A DNA stretch of 64,000 nucleotides from Dromaius novaehollandiae (Eukaryota > Chordata > Aves > Casuariiformes > Dromaiidae). This document shows, piece after piece, positions 49,139-60,784 of the stretch. The stretch covers positions 1,426,001 through 1,490,000 of the forward strand of contig NC_088117.1 in the NCBI RefSeq assembly GCF_036370855.1. Reading direction: 5' to 3'. Each line of letters starts with the position of its first letter. Positions within the stretch are counted from its first letter, which is position 1. Under the pieces are notes generated by a model. The model had not been told where the DNA came from, made no database searches, and was given only the letters and a program-made list of their open reading frames with translations. The position numbers and the translations under genes are program-made.

Positions 49139-50207
49139 ATCTCTCTCATGTGGGCCAAAGCACATTGCCCTGCTACCTTCAGGACAGCAGCCTCAGTTCA
49201 CCCCTTGACCGAGCAGAGAATGGCCCCAGTCAGGCAGTCTGGTCCCTGCCTTGTCCCCTGTTTGCGAACAGCTCAAGAGTCACCTGTGAAGCAGATGAGG
49301 TCTGTGTTCCTGCTGGGAGGCAATTTCAGAAACTCCTGTCTCTGACAGTCGGAGACCTGCTGCCAATTTCCATCTTCAGTTTACTCCTGGCCAGCCCTGG
49401 GACAGTGCTGTCCTCTAACCAGAACCGCTCTCTGCCTGGTGTTTCTCACTCTGGAAGTCTCTACAGATTAACCATGCCCCTACACTGCCCTCCTGTACCC
49501 ACTCAGGAGCAGGTCGGGACCACTCTGGGGCTCTCGTGAGGGCCGAGATTGGTGTTTTGCTATAACAGCTCTTGGATGTGTTGTAGGACAGCTTTTGCTT
49601 TGCTTGTGGCTGGGCCATGTTGGTGGCTCGTCCTTATCCCAAGATTATCAAATGCTCGCAGATGCTACTCCTCCACGCTCGCTGCCAACTGATGAGCTCC
49701 CAGATTGGAGCAGAAATTCCTGTAGCTCATCCCTCCCATTGGATCTTGGCCCATTCCAATGACTCCAGGCTCACCCCATTCTTCCTGTTATTTCCCAACC
49801 ACATCTGGACTTGCAGTGCCTCCCACCTTTGGCTGCCAGATGTTCTGTCAGTTCTCTGTCATTTACTGAGGATGCTGAGAAGCCCAGCTCTGCTCCCTGA
49901 GTTTCACCAGTAATAAACCCCATTGCCATCAGACATCACCTTACAAGGCCGGCATTTTAGTCTTCTCCTGCCCCATTTTTGTTCCCTTCATTCCTTCTGG
50001 TTTCTCTTCTAATCACTTATTCAGCCTAGCTGATACTTTACCAGGTGATCCCAAATCAGATGCTTTTGTTGGAACAGATGGATTAGAAAAAACTATTATT
50101 TCCTTTGTCTGGGAAACTAAACATCACAAAATTCTGTGTGATTCTGGCAATAATGCAGCCATTCAACTTCTCCTGTCTTTTTTTCCCACCTGTCTCTTTG
50201 TCTGTAG

Positions 50208-50300
50208 CTAATATTTAGTCTGTAAGTCCCTTGGCATGAGGACAGGCTTTGTTCAGTGCCTAGCCCAGCTATGGCAGGGCTCACCACTGGGCAAACACAT
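50208..50300 (+). repeat. L2/MIR-like 3' tail relic
   Basis: TTTAGTCTGTAAGTCCCTTG then GGACAGGCTTTGTTCAGTGC and CTAGC resemble the shared L2/MIR-type tail (CTGTAAGCTCCTTGAGGGCAG ... CAGTGCCTAGCAC). It is short and diverged. Confidence 0.55.
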
Positions 50301-52754
50301 CCCAGATGCCTTTTATTGGGAATCTGTGCCTAGGACCTCATCCCCAGGTAGGCGAGTTGAGGCATAGGGAAGAAATCTCTGTCTTCCTTGGCTCAGCTGA
50401 GCTCAACACAAGAACTGAAATCAAAGGGTCGTGTCCACCTTTGCTGTAGGTGATATAGAGATACATGCTGAGTCTGCAATGTGTCTGATGTGCTGATCCC
50501 AAGTCCTAAATCAAATTTACCTGAAACAAAACTCTCAGTGTTTATCCAGGTTATGGGTTGAATAAAGACAGAGTTGGTGCTCGAGATCTGAAACCGAAAC
50601 TGTCTCCATCCACGCTTCCCCTTGCCTGTGACCTCCCCCTGGTCCCTGCCCATGTTCCCTCTTCTGGGCTTGGTGATAAGCAAAGAGGCCCCCTTGCCAT
50701 TGCTCGGCTGGGCTTTACTCGCTTTGACCCCCCAAGTGACTTTAAAGTCCAGCAATCCCTGAACCATGCTACATCTCACAGGTACAGCTGGACCTCCTTT
50801 GCCTTGGCCCTGTAATGGAGGTGGCACTCCATACACAGGCTGTGAGTACACAGAATTCATATTAAATCATGGGGATCTTATTGCCAGCTTGCAGCAAAGC
50901 CCTGACCCTCCAACGATTGATTGTATGGTTATTTGAAGTTATCATAAGTATCTGGTTGTCGTGAGGGTCTCTGCTCTTCCTACTATCAGAGTAGTAGAAT
51001 TGGGCCCTGGGGAAATTTCATCATGCACCTCTGTCCCTGGGGATGCTCTCAGCAGCATGGCGCTTGGGGTGGGGGTGGGGTCCCCCCTTTGTCTGGCCAT
51101 CCAGCAGGTTTCTCAGCTGCTGCACATCCCCTGAGCCTAGCAGATTGGGGGCCATGGCTGGCTCCTTTGGGACCTGTAAAGTGACGATGAGACATGCAGA
51201 GAACAGGGCCAGCACCTTCCTCCAGGGACCCCCTCCTCATGCTTTTAAGGCCAGAGGTGCCTTCAGGATTTGGCTGTGGTGCACTGAGTGGGGTGTTTGC
51301 CTGACTGGGCAGCTGCCACTTGAAAACACTTGTCTTTGGACTTCCTAAACTCCTACATTTGAATGGCTGAAGGCCAAGAGCAGAAGTGGCATGGAGGGCA
51401 CAAGAAGAGTGAGACTGTGGAGGCATTGGATAGCCATGCTCTCTCCTGGGGTGGAGGGTCCAGACACCCCAGTGCCATTCTCCCTCCATCCCTGCCTTGC
51501 TGTATAACACTAGGGCAATGAGGCACATCTTCGGTGCAGTGTTTCAGGGTGTATGGGAAGCAGTGGACATGGCAGAGCAGCCTGGCCCCACTAGGCTGGC
51601 TCCCTGCATCGTTGCTTGTGCACTGAACCTCCTCGCTTAGGTGATTCCTTTGCTCTTTGTTGGAGTCCAACAGAGATGAAATCTGTGCCATCACACATGC
51701 TCCTTGCATTGCTGGCATCCCAAAATACACATATTCCTAATTTTCTCAGACAAACAAGGCTGCACTCTGTTCTTCCCAGGCATCAGGAAATCCCCTGCTT
51801 CTTTCTTCATTGATGAGAATGCCCTCCCAAACCCCTTGCTTTCTTTATCTTATTGAATTTAGTCATACTTCGAGCTTATTTTAAAGTCTTTGACACCCAT
51901 TGCTTGTCTGGGATGGCCTTTTCAGCCTGATGCTGGCTCCTGCCTGGAGATGTGGCTGGTTTCCTGCGGCAGCTTGGCTCCCTTCCCCATGCGACAGGGC
52001 TGCCAGCATGGCGTGGGGCTGCTCTGCATAGCAGTGGTGTGGCCTCCCCCTTCCTGGGCCCTGCTCTCCTCTCTAGAGACAACTTTAAGAGGGACAGAGA
52101 GAGAAAAGGCCATTTGTGGGAGTTTCTCCTTCTGAGCCAAAGTAGCCAGCACCTAACCTTTGCCCAGCTGCACAGGACCAAGACTGGGCTCAGGCACATC
52201 AGTGCTGGTGTGTGATTGCTTACCTGTAAATGCATCACTGCTGATGCAGCTCTTTGGTTGGGTGTGGGTTCATACGGCTGTGATTTCCCTGGACTGAGAG
52301 GCGTGTGTCCAGCCCAAGAGCATGCCCCAGCACCTGGTCTTCCCTTGGTCAAAGCAAGCTCCTGGGACACCAGTCTATGTTTTTTGGCTTTGGGCTGTGC
52401 CAGGGTCCTGTTTGCCCCTGGAAGCCACCAGCTGCCAGGAAGCCACAGTGCGACTAGTGGTGCAATGTGAAGGCAGCTCACAGGAACCACAGCCATGCAA
52501 AAAGCTCCATCAGTTCTTTGCTTTGGTGATCTCTGGCCAGGATATCAGGGCCAGTTGAAGACACCATTGTAGAGTGTAAATGCAGCAGGAATTGCAGCAG
52601 CGAATGGCCAGGACCAGCCACAGACTTCCCCAGACCTCAGCTCAAGCCCTTGTTGCCCTCAGGGCCAGGCAAACAGAAAGCGGCAAACGCAACATCAGGT
52701 TAGAGAAGGGGTAAGAGCCCTAAGGGATGCAGAACCCTCTGCTCCAAGCCATGT

Positions 52755-53470
52755 GCAGGCAACCTGGAAACAGGGTGGCTGAGTTTGCACGTGAGACCAA
52801 GGTATTGAGGACAGCCAAATTTACATCTACCTGCAAAGATTTGCAGAAGGATATCGTGATACCAAGTAACTGCCTGATAAAAAGCCAGATAAGTTCCAAA
52901 GTCACTAAATGCAAAATAAGGACTAGGAGGGAGGAAACATCCTTAGTTTCACACAGCTAATTCCAGACCCTTCTTTATTCACTAGTATGCAGAACAGGCA
53001 TCTTGGTTCCCTTTCAAGCAGTCTCTGAAGACCTCTTCTTCCTGCTTATCCACCATAAAAGGGAAATAAGAGGATTGGAAACCATTAGGGAAGGAATTAA
53101 GAGTGATCTAGAAAAGATCTTTCTGCTTCTGTTTAATTCCCCAGTGTGATGACCCCTGTGGCAGTTGCAGGAGCACATCTTGAAAATACTAGACAAAGGG
53201 AAAAGATGGCAAGGAGAGTCAAGAATAGTAGGTTGTTTCCCCTTGGAAACTTGAGAAAAGTCCATAAAGTCATCCCTGATGCAAGAAAGCAGAGGGAAAT
53301 GGTGCTCTGCTAATCCTCAGGACCTTGGTATTATCAGTAGCAGACTCAAAATAAAGAAAAGTGGAATTTTTTTTCACGTAAGTCAAATATATCCTTTGAA
53401 GTCTCAGAGCTTATTGACACAGACTGTTACAGAGGTTAAATGCTTAAAAAAAGTTTAAGTTAAAGTTAAA
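52755..53470 (+). mobile_element. CR1 LINE fragment covering the end of the RT region, decayed
   Basis: GGTATTGAGGACAGCCAAAT, GCAAAGATTTGCAGAAGG, ATCGTGATACCAAGTAACTG and CACTAAATGCAAAATAAGG follow the order of amniote CR1 ORF2 DNA around and after the reverse transcriptase FADD box. Weaker matches follow (GGAAACCATTAGGGAAGG, GGAGCACATCTTGAAAATAC). In the best frame (52727-52960) the FADDTK box reads FARETK, so the catalytic aspartates are gone, and the frame stops soon after. It is an old, dead copy on the plus strand. Confidence 0.75.
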
Positions 53471-54879
53471 TTTAGAAGAATGAAAATGAGGAGCTAGACA
53501 CGTCTGTGAACAGATTCACGAGTGACTATTAAACACAAAATCCTGACATGGTCTCTGCAGAGGAAACCCATACACTGCTGATAGCAGGCACTAGGCTGGT
53601 GACGATCACTGTCTGTGTCCTGTTTATTCATTCTCCTGCCTGGCCTTCTGCTGCCAGTCATATTTGGAAACAGGGAGCAGAGCAGAGCTTCGTCTGATGC
53701 TCTACATCCTGGAGGACCAAAGCAAGGCCAGGGTGGGGCTGCTGAGTCTTGGAGGGCACCGGGGTCTTATGCTGGGCCCTCTGCACAGGGGTGGCTTTTC
53801 CCACTTTGGGAGGACTCAGAAAACTGTGCCACCATGGACTGCTGCTGCATGTGGCAGAGCTGGGAGTGTCTCCTCCTTCTTCACGGTGTGGTGGGCTCTC
53901 CAGTCTGCTTGCAGAGTATGAAAGAGCCCTCCTGGTCTTAATCATGGAGAACAGGAAGGGTGGAGGTTTCCAGTGGGATGCTCATGCACAGCCTGATGGT
54001 CCTACAAAGAAAAGCCTGTCTCAGCCCAGGAAAAATCACTCCTTTGGGGAAGAAACCAGAGCACATCCTGGGCTGATGGTATCCAGCAGCAGAGCCATTG
54101 TAATGCAGCAGCCTGCGGCGAGCGTGAGCAAGGAGAGCAGGCCAAAGACACATGGATCGCAAGGACTTAGTGCAGGCTGGGCTCCTCTGAGTGCCTCTAT
54201 GCCCAGACACCACAGTGATGGGCAGGAAGCGCTGAAGAAACCTGAGGACCAGAGCAATGCATGCTGGGTGCCAGACTGTGATGGACTGTGGTAAAAATGG
54301 CTTGCTTAGAAAAAAATATCAAGAAGTGAGCCAGCCTGCAAGGAGCTGAGAAGTGTGTGACCATCCAGCTTGCAACCCAGCCGGGCTGGAAGCCATGTCC
54401 TCTTTCAAACTCTTCTCCTTGGTGATATCTCCGTGTTTATTATTTTGTTCACTGTTTTATCCCTCTGTGTAAGCAAGCTCTCGAAACGTCCTGCTCACGG
54501 AGCCAGGGGCCAACCTTCCTTGGCTCGGTGCTCCGTGTGGAAACACATTACATTATTCACTTGTGACCCTACTAAAAACAACCTCTCTATATATAATGTC
54601 CAGGCTCCTCAGGGCCGTCACAAACTCCTTGTGATGATTAAAAGCAGTGATGTATTCGTTACAGTTAATCTTGGTGGATGAGACTTTACTGGATCTTTTC
54701 TGTTGTTCAGGGTGTTCTTGCCTCTCACCAAACCCATCTCCGGGCGCTCAGTGCTACAGACACCATGGCCAAAGCAGGCGAGAGCCCTCATGCCTACCTG
54801 AGCGCTCACAGCCCCCGGCCCTGTCATGCCTGCACCGTCCCAGAGCCTGGCTGGGACAAGGATGACACCCGCAGCGGGA

Positions 54880-55490
54880 CGGGATGGGGCTGAGCCTGGG
54901 GCAGCAGCAGGGGCAGTGCCCGGGGGGCAGGATGGGGCTGAGCCTGGGGCAGGATGATGCTCAAGAGGAGCAGGATGGGGCTGAGCCTGGGGCAGCAGCA
55001 GGGGCAGTGCCCGGGGGGCAGGATGGGGCTGAGCTGCAGGGCAGGGCTGATGTGCAGAGAGGCAGGAGAGGGCGAAGTCCAAGGTAGGTGATGCCTGCCT
55101 GGGGCAGGGCAGGGCTGAGCCCGGGGAAGGGGTGATGAGTGCAGGGGGGTGGCAGGACTAGGCTGAGCGTAGACGCGGGCAGGGGTGATGCCTGCAAGGG
55201 CAGGATGAGGCTGAGCCGGGACCAGGGGTGATGCCCAGGGAATAGAGGACAGTCCTGAGCCCCGGGGCAGGGACAGGGACAGGGGCGATGACCAGGGGGG
55301 ACAGGAGAGGGCTGAGCCTGCACAGGGGCGATGCCCGGGGTGCGGGACAGGACGGAGCTGAGTCCCAGGGCAGGGGCGATGCCCCGGGGGAGCCGGGACG
55401 GAGCTGAGCCCCGAGGCGGGGGCGATGCCCCGGGGGGGCCGGGCCGGGGCTGAGCCCCGAGGCAGGGGTGATGGCCGCGAGGAGCAGGGG
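54880..55490 (+). repeat. GC-rich minisatellite, 46-48 bp period, upstream of ENTPD2
   Basis: The core GCTGAGC recurs at 54889, 54937, 54980, 55028, 55114, 55162, 55210, (55255 as CCTGAGC), 55311, 55357, 55403 and 55449. Spacings are mostly 43-48, with one of 86, which is two units. The units also share GGGGCGATGCCC-like and CAGGATGGGG-like blocks. There are about 13 degenerate copies, the last ones merging with the ENTPD2 CpG island. Confidence 0.85.
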
Positions 55491-55930
55491 CAGGAGCGGT
55501 GCCCGGTGCCGGCTGCCCGCAGCCCGGCTGGGCCCGGTGTCCCGCTCGGCTGGGCCGGGGCGGCGGTGACTCAGCCGGGAGAGGCGGGGGAGGAGGAGGA
55601 GGAGGAGCAGCAGCAGCCGCAGCAGCAGCAGGAGACGCCGCTGCCGCTCACCTGCCGCCGCCGTCCGCCGAGCCGCGGCAGCGCCCGCCCGGCCCCGCCG
55701 CCGCCGCCGCCCGCCATGGCCCGCCGCGTCGCCGCCGTCCTGCTGCTCCTCGCCCTCGGCTGCCTCCTGGGCATCCTGCTGCTCTGCCTGGGCTCCGGCG
55801 ACACGCGCGGCCCGCCGGGCTTCAAGGTGAGCGGCACCGGGCGGGGCGGGGGGACGGAGGGGGTCAGGGGCACCGGGCACCGGCGGCGGCTGGGAGGAAG
55901 GGGCGGCAGTGGGTGCCGGGGGGGCACTGG
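55340..55930 (+). promoter_or_regulatory. ENTPD2: CpG-island promoter region of ENTPD2
   Basis: Dense CpG and GC surround coding exon 1, starting within the last minisatellite units. Purine-rich (GGAGGA)n and CAG/CCG-rich stretches lie at about 55590-55715 and would form most of the 5' leader. There is no TATA box. The transcription start cannot be fixed from sequence. Confidence 0.6.
55716..55826 (+). CDS. ENTPD2: ENTPD2 coding exon 1 (ectonucleoside triphosphate diphosphohydrolase 2, N-terminus)
   Basis: The ATG in CCGCCATGG (an excellent Kozak context) opens 37 codons that end at an AAG|GTGAGC donor in phase 0. The peptide is MARR, then a hydrophobic helix at residues about 5-25 (VAAVLLLLALGCLLGILLLC), then GDTRGPPGFK. 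This is the short cytoplasmic tail and first membrane span of the NTPDase/CD39 family. In that family exon 1 ends with PPxxK just before the first apyrase-conserved region (YGIVLDAGSSHT in the next exon). ENTPD2 hydrolyses extracellular ATP at the plasma membrane and is anchored at both ends. The identification rests on this short exon plus its place downstream of SAPCD2 in the same orientation, as in human. The catalytic exons lie beyond the window. Confidence 0.8.
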
Positions 55931-55962
55931 GGCACCAGGGCGTCGGCGAGTGCCGGCAGAGA

Positions 55963-56300
55963 GCCAGGGGATCCCCAGAGCCAGGAGAGGTACCGGGATG
56001 TGGGGGATGCCCAGAGCCAGGAGAGGTACTGGGATCCGAGGGATCCTCAGAGCCAGGAGAGGTACCGGGATGTGGGGGATGCCCAGAGCCAGGAGAGGTA
56101 CTGGGATCCGAGGGATCCCCAGAGCCAGGAGAGGTACCGGGATGTGGGGGATCCCCAGAGTCAGGAGAGGTATCGGGATGTGGGGGATCCCCAGAGCCAG
56201 GAGAGGTACCGGGACTGGGGGATCCCCAGAGCCAGGAGGACACCAGGATGCCCAGGACCCCCGGAGCTAGGAGAGGTGCTGGGATTCGGGGACCCCCAGT
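55963..56300 (+). repeat. 36-bp tandem array with two alternating unit types
   Basis: CCAGGAGAGG recurs at 55981, 56017, 56053, 56089, 56125, 56161 and 56197 (exactly 36 apart). Degenerate units follow at 56232 and 56267, and a partial one precedes at about 55963. Units carry either TACCGGGATGTGGG (type A) or TACTGGGATCCGAG (type B), in the order A B A B A A A. Because 36 is divisible by three, several frames stay open on both strands. Confidence 0.92.
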
Positions 56301-59300
56301 GCTGGGAGATGGCACCCAGAGCTGGGGACCGCAGAGCTAAGGCAGCGCTTTGGGCAGAAGCAGGATGAGCTCCCCCTTGCCTGGGATGCCGCAGGATGAT
56401 GCTCCCCAGCGTCTGCGGCCAGCAAGCCCTGCAGCGAGGCAGAGCTGCATCCTGCTGCCTTGCCTCTCTCACCTAAGCTCAGCACTCAATTTTTCAAAGA
56501 CATCTTTAGAAAGAAAAATCGCAGTGCCTTGCTGAGATGCAGTTCCCCCCAGCCCAGAGCAGCTGCGTCAGCAGCAGCTCCTGTGGCTTTTTCTGCAGAC
56601 AGGGGAAACCCTCTGACCGTCCCGGCGTTACCCGGCGTTTCTGGCCTCAAGCTGCATTGCCTTAGCTAGTGCTGGAGGAAAAGAAACGCACTGTCCCATG
56701 AAAAAAAGAGTGTCTTTTTTTTTTTCTTCATTGAAAATTCAGATACTGAAAGAAGTTCCCAAAGAATTTCTTCTGGCAAAGTCCCCAAATGCACTCTTTT
56801 GCAGCTTGGGTCTTTTGTTTTAAAAAGGTCTTATATTTTCAGCAACAAACTAAACTATTCCATGGGGAATAGACCCTTGTCTTGGAAAATGGTGTGTCCC
56901 AAATCCCCATTTTCTCGTAAAAACCAACTTGCTGGCAAACTTTGAGCCAGCCTGAATCCCAGACGCGTTGCCTTCTTTCAGGGTTTCTCAGAAGTAATGA
57001 AGATTAGGCTTTGGAAAATGATCTGGATTAGCCAAGATCTGGATTAGTTTTCTGGTTGTTATTATAACTAGTACTTAACCCCTTTCTTCGTTGCCCACAG
57101 CTCTGTGCCGTGGTGTGCTGGGCTTTATTCACAGCTGGTGTCAAGCCTGGTTTTCTCTCTTTGGACATAGGGAAATTTGATTGACACTTGCCAAGGTCTG
57201 CCAGTATTTGCTGCATTTCCAACAATTTAGGAAGCTTTATCTCTTCCTGATGTTAAGTGCTACCTGGAGCTTTGCTTTTAAACGAACTCTATTTGCCAGG
57301 ATATGTTTCCTGTGCTTTTTCTCCTGCGGGGTGATGCTCTGGTAGGATCTCTGCAGTCTCCACGGTTGGTTGGGGCTGGGCGGCTGTGCCTTTGCCTGGC
57401 CGAGTGCCCCGAAAGCGGGCACAGCTCCTGGGCTCGCTGCAGCCCGGACGAGCAGCGCCTCTGTCCGAGGCTCAGCAACCCCGACGGGGAGCTGGAGGCT
57501 TTGCATCACTGTGGGATGTGGCAAGCGCACATGAGCTCTGGTGCGGTGATCGCGGAGATGCTTTCTGCCCATTAATGTTCAAGGCAGTTATCACCACGGT
57601 GCTTTTTCCTGTGGGGTTGGCAGCAAGCAGGCGCAGAGGCAGTGGGTTTTGCACGGAGCTCGGGGCTGCTTTGGAGATGCAAAGCTTTGACTTTTGTCTT
57701 CTTCTAACTCAGCCAGAAACATGCTGATGCTATTTAGGTGAGAGATGTAAGATGAAGATCTTGTTTTGCACGTGGTCAAAACCCTGGCCAGCCCAGGACC
57801 ACAGCCCCGTTGCTGAGGAGTCGTGCTGGGTTTGGCCCAGACGTTGCTCCTCACCCCTCACCGGTGGAAGGAAGCCCCCAAGCTCAGCGTCCCTTTGGGG
57901 CTCATTATTTCCCCCCCGCTCTCTTTCTTGTCCGGTCTTCTCCTTGGGGAATAAGTGGCTGGCTCAGGCGTGCTGTCGCCATGCCAGGTCTCCAGGGGAC
58001 CCCACATGGAGGTGGCCCAGCCTCATGGCAGTGGGGAGCACCATGGCTGCAGTCATGTCCCATGGGCTCCTGCCCACCTGGGCATCAGCCCGAGGATCAG
58101 GCCTTGCACTGTTTGCACGTGAGCTTCGAGCACACTCAACCTGCAGTGATGACCATGTCCGACAGCACCCCGTATCAGCAAACTGCCCACTGGTGGGGCT
58201 GGGGACAGGGAGCTCAGGGATGTGGGGGCAGAGGCATCCTGTAGGTTTTAGGGATGGCGGCTGGAGTCGAGCCACAGCAGCATTTGGTCCTGCTCTTGCT
58301 AAGGCAGACACAAAGCTCTGTTTCTCCCCTTTCCAGCTCCAATCTTTGCTTGGAGTATGCCCTAAAAATACCCCAGGCTATTTATCCTGTCGCCCGAGGG
58401 AATGATGGCGGGAGAGCTGCGTCCTCCTTCCCTTGGGGGCTGAGCCTTTTCGCTCTCCCACCTGCCGCGAGGGAGAAGAGGGCGGCGGAGATGCTGGGAA
58501 GGGGCTTGACTGCATGCAGGGTCTCACTGCTGGTGTTTGGATGAGGCCCTGGGTGCTGCGTGGGGGAAAGCAAGGGGACATGTCATCAGGGAAAGCCCTG
58601 CCATGGTCCCCCACGGCCTGGTGGGAGGCTGCAGTGAGTGGGGCTGTTCTCAGCACCCTCCTCGGCTCCCTCACAGCCGCCTTGTGCGAGATGCTGGCCG
58701 TTTCTCAGCACCAGGCTCCCCTACCCTTTCACCTGCAGCTCCCGGAGGAGGCACTGGAGTGATGCATGCATCTCGCAGGCCTTTCCTGATATCCGGAACA
58801 CCAGCCAGAGCCTGCAGCACTTTGGGGCCGCAGGATGTGCTTGCTTAGTGGTTAGAGGTATGCATTCACTGGCAGGAACCCCCAACCATCGCCCTTGACC
58901 CTGCCGCCCTGTGACCTTTTGGGATGTCAGTGCCCTCTGCGTCCTCCTCCGTAGGGAGGGTATTGGGCCACGTGGAAGTGCTTTTGGGATGGTGCAAACC
59001 ATGGCGCTGGGCCAGGGTTATGCTGCTGCAGCCGGGCAGAGCCTGCTGGGGCTGGAGCTGCCGGCAGCGAGGTGACTTAGTGTGCAGCACGGGCTCGAGC
59101 GACGCGAGTGCCAGTGTCCCCATGGCTTGTCCCTGAGCTGGGAGCCGCTACATGGGACCAGGGGGCTGCCCATGGCCAGGGGCTGTCCCCCTCCCAGGCC
59201 ACCCTGTGCAATCCCTAGGGACTGGTGGCGGGGTCCCGTAGTTGGAAAAATCGTGCTCCATGAGACGCTGGTATTGCAGGACTCTCCTGCGGGCCAGCAC

Positions 59301-60784
59301 TGGGGCCAGTACATGTGCGTGCGAAGCCCCCACCAAGCCCTGGGCTCCAGCAGCCGAGCAGGACCCGGCCGATGAAGGGAGTGATAGGAGCCAGGCACGA
59401 GCATGGGAGACTGCCAAGATGTTACCGTGTCCCTTCCAGTTCTCATTTCCAGCACGTTTGTTGGCAGGAGCAGGAAACCTCATTTGGAATAGCTCAGCGC
59501 AGTGCTTATGCTGAAAATCACTAACAAGATGTACTTCAGAGCAGCGTTTCTTTCTCCAAAGGCCTCTTTTGTGTGCTAGGCTTTTGCAGATGACCCACAA
59601 GAGATGCTCGGTGCTGCTAGGGTACATTGCAATTAGGCGCTTGCAGGCCAGCCCGGACTTTGATCGCTTTGCGCTAATTAAAGCAATGGCTTGGACAAAC
59701 CAGCGAAGTATCAAGAGCTCACTTTGGACCTTGCCTTTGGGAGAGTGCCGTGCTGGGTTTCTGGGGCCTCTGCATCCCCAATTCCCATGCCCCTCGGCAT
59801 AGCGAGCCCCACGGCCCGCCTGGCGTGCGCCATTCGCGCTGTCACAGCAGCCACCGCTGCGGGTGGCTGGCTGGATCCCGGATTCCTGCGCTGATGCTTT
59901 GGGAACGTGTGTAACCCCAGGGCTGGGGACGTAGCAGGCTGCCCTTTGCATCTGGGGACCTCTCCTGGCCGTGTGGGGCTGCATCTCCCCACGGGTGCAT
60001 GCACGTGTGAGTGCGAGCGGCCCTTTCCCCCTGCACGGGGATGCCCCAGGCGTGGGAGTGCGGTGCGGAGATTGCAGGGCCTGCCGCCGCTCCAGTGCAG
60101 GGGTGGCGGGGCTGGCGGCTTGGCTCTGCGCCGGGCACTCCCGCAGCCGACCGCGCTACGGCAGTTCGTGTTACCGCATGTCCGTTACCTCGACTCACCC
60201 TGCCGCCTGCTTCTTGCAGCGCCCGCGCCCGGCCTGTGCCCCCATGGCAGGTTGGCAGGTCCCTGCAGAGTGTCTCTTGCCCACGAGTCCTCAGGCTGCT
60301 GCAATGATGAGGTCTGGCCTGTTACAAATCCTTGGGTGCAAGATCCAGATCCCTAAGGCATTTACAGCAAAGGGTGCTGGGATGTGTCCGCTTGAGGGTG
60401 GCTCGTTCTGCAAACTGCCCCGGCTGGGAGGTGTGGGAGCCTCCCTGTAGGAGAGCCGTTCCTCAGGCTCTAGCCAGGGTCAGCGATGCACCGAAACGCA
60501 AGTTCTCCGTTCTGCCAGGGAACATGTGCCTTAAGGCAGCCTGGCTCCTGAACAGACGTCGGCAAAGGAAATCTGCAGGCGTAAAGGCAAGTTGAGCATG
60601 GTGAAGGCAGGTGGGAGTTCTCCCCGGGGCGGTGAGCCGCTGTCTCCCTTGCTCCTGCAAAGCTCTGGCCTGGCTCAGTGCAACAGGTTGGTGTCACTTC
60701 TCTCATCCAGTCACCTTGCCCCAGGTGAAAGCTGTGCGTGCTCTGCTTCCTGTGGGGCTCAGCAGGCAGTGGGGCTGTCCCCGG

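Larger units (their letters stand above)
29600..54870. other. gene-poor interval between SAPCD2 and ENTPD2
   Basis: About 25 kb with no recognised coding exon. The short overlapping open frames in the GC-rich parts (for example 31.5-36.4 kb and 47-48 kb) occur on both strands and resemble no family I know. The interval holds MIR/L2-like relics, two CR1 fragments, homopolymers (G14, C22, A21, A30), a 39-bp tandem repeat and a telomere-like hexamer tract. Several AT-rich islands (for example 37370-37450) may be regulatory. Confidence 0.65.

Noticed and set aside
49081-49208. Gly-Leu repeat open frame
   Set aside because: It is a translation artefact of the telomere-like hexamer tract.
50340-50390. 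Possible further reverse MIR fragment (GAGTTGAGGCATAGGGAAG)
   Set aside because: Only one short block matches; too little to call.
55158-56315. 385-residue open frame on the minus strand across the ENTPD2 promoter and arrays
   Set aside because: It is made by two GC-rich arrays without stop codons (the 36-bp one keeps frame), is Pro/Ser/Gly-rich, overlaps ENTPD2 exon 1 antisense and resembles no family.
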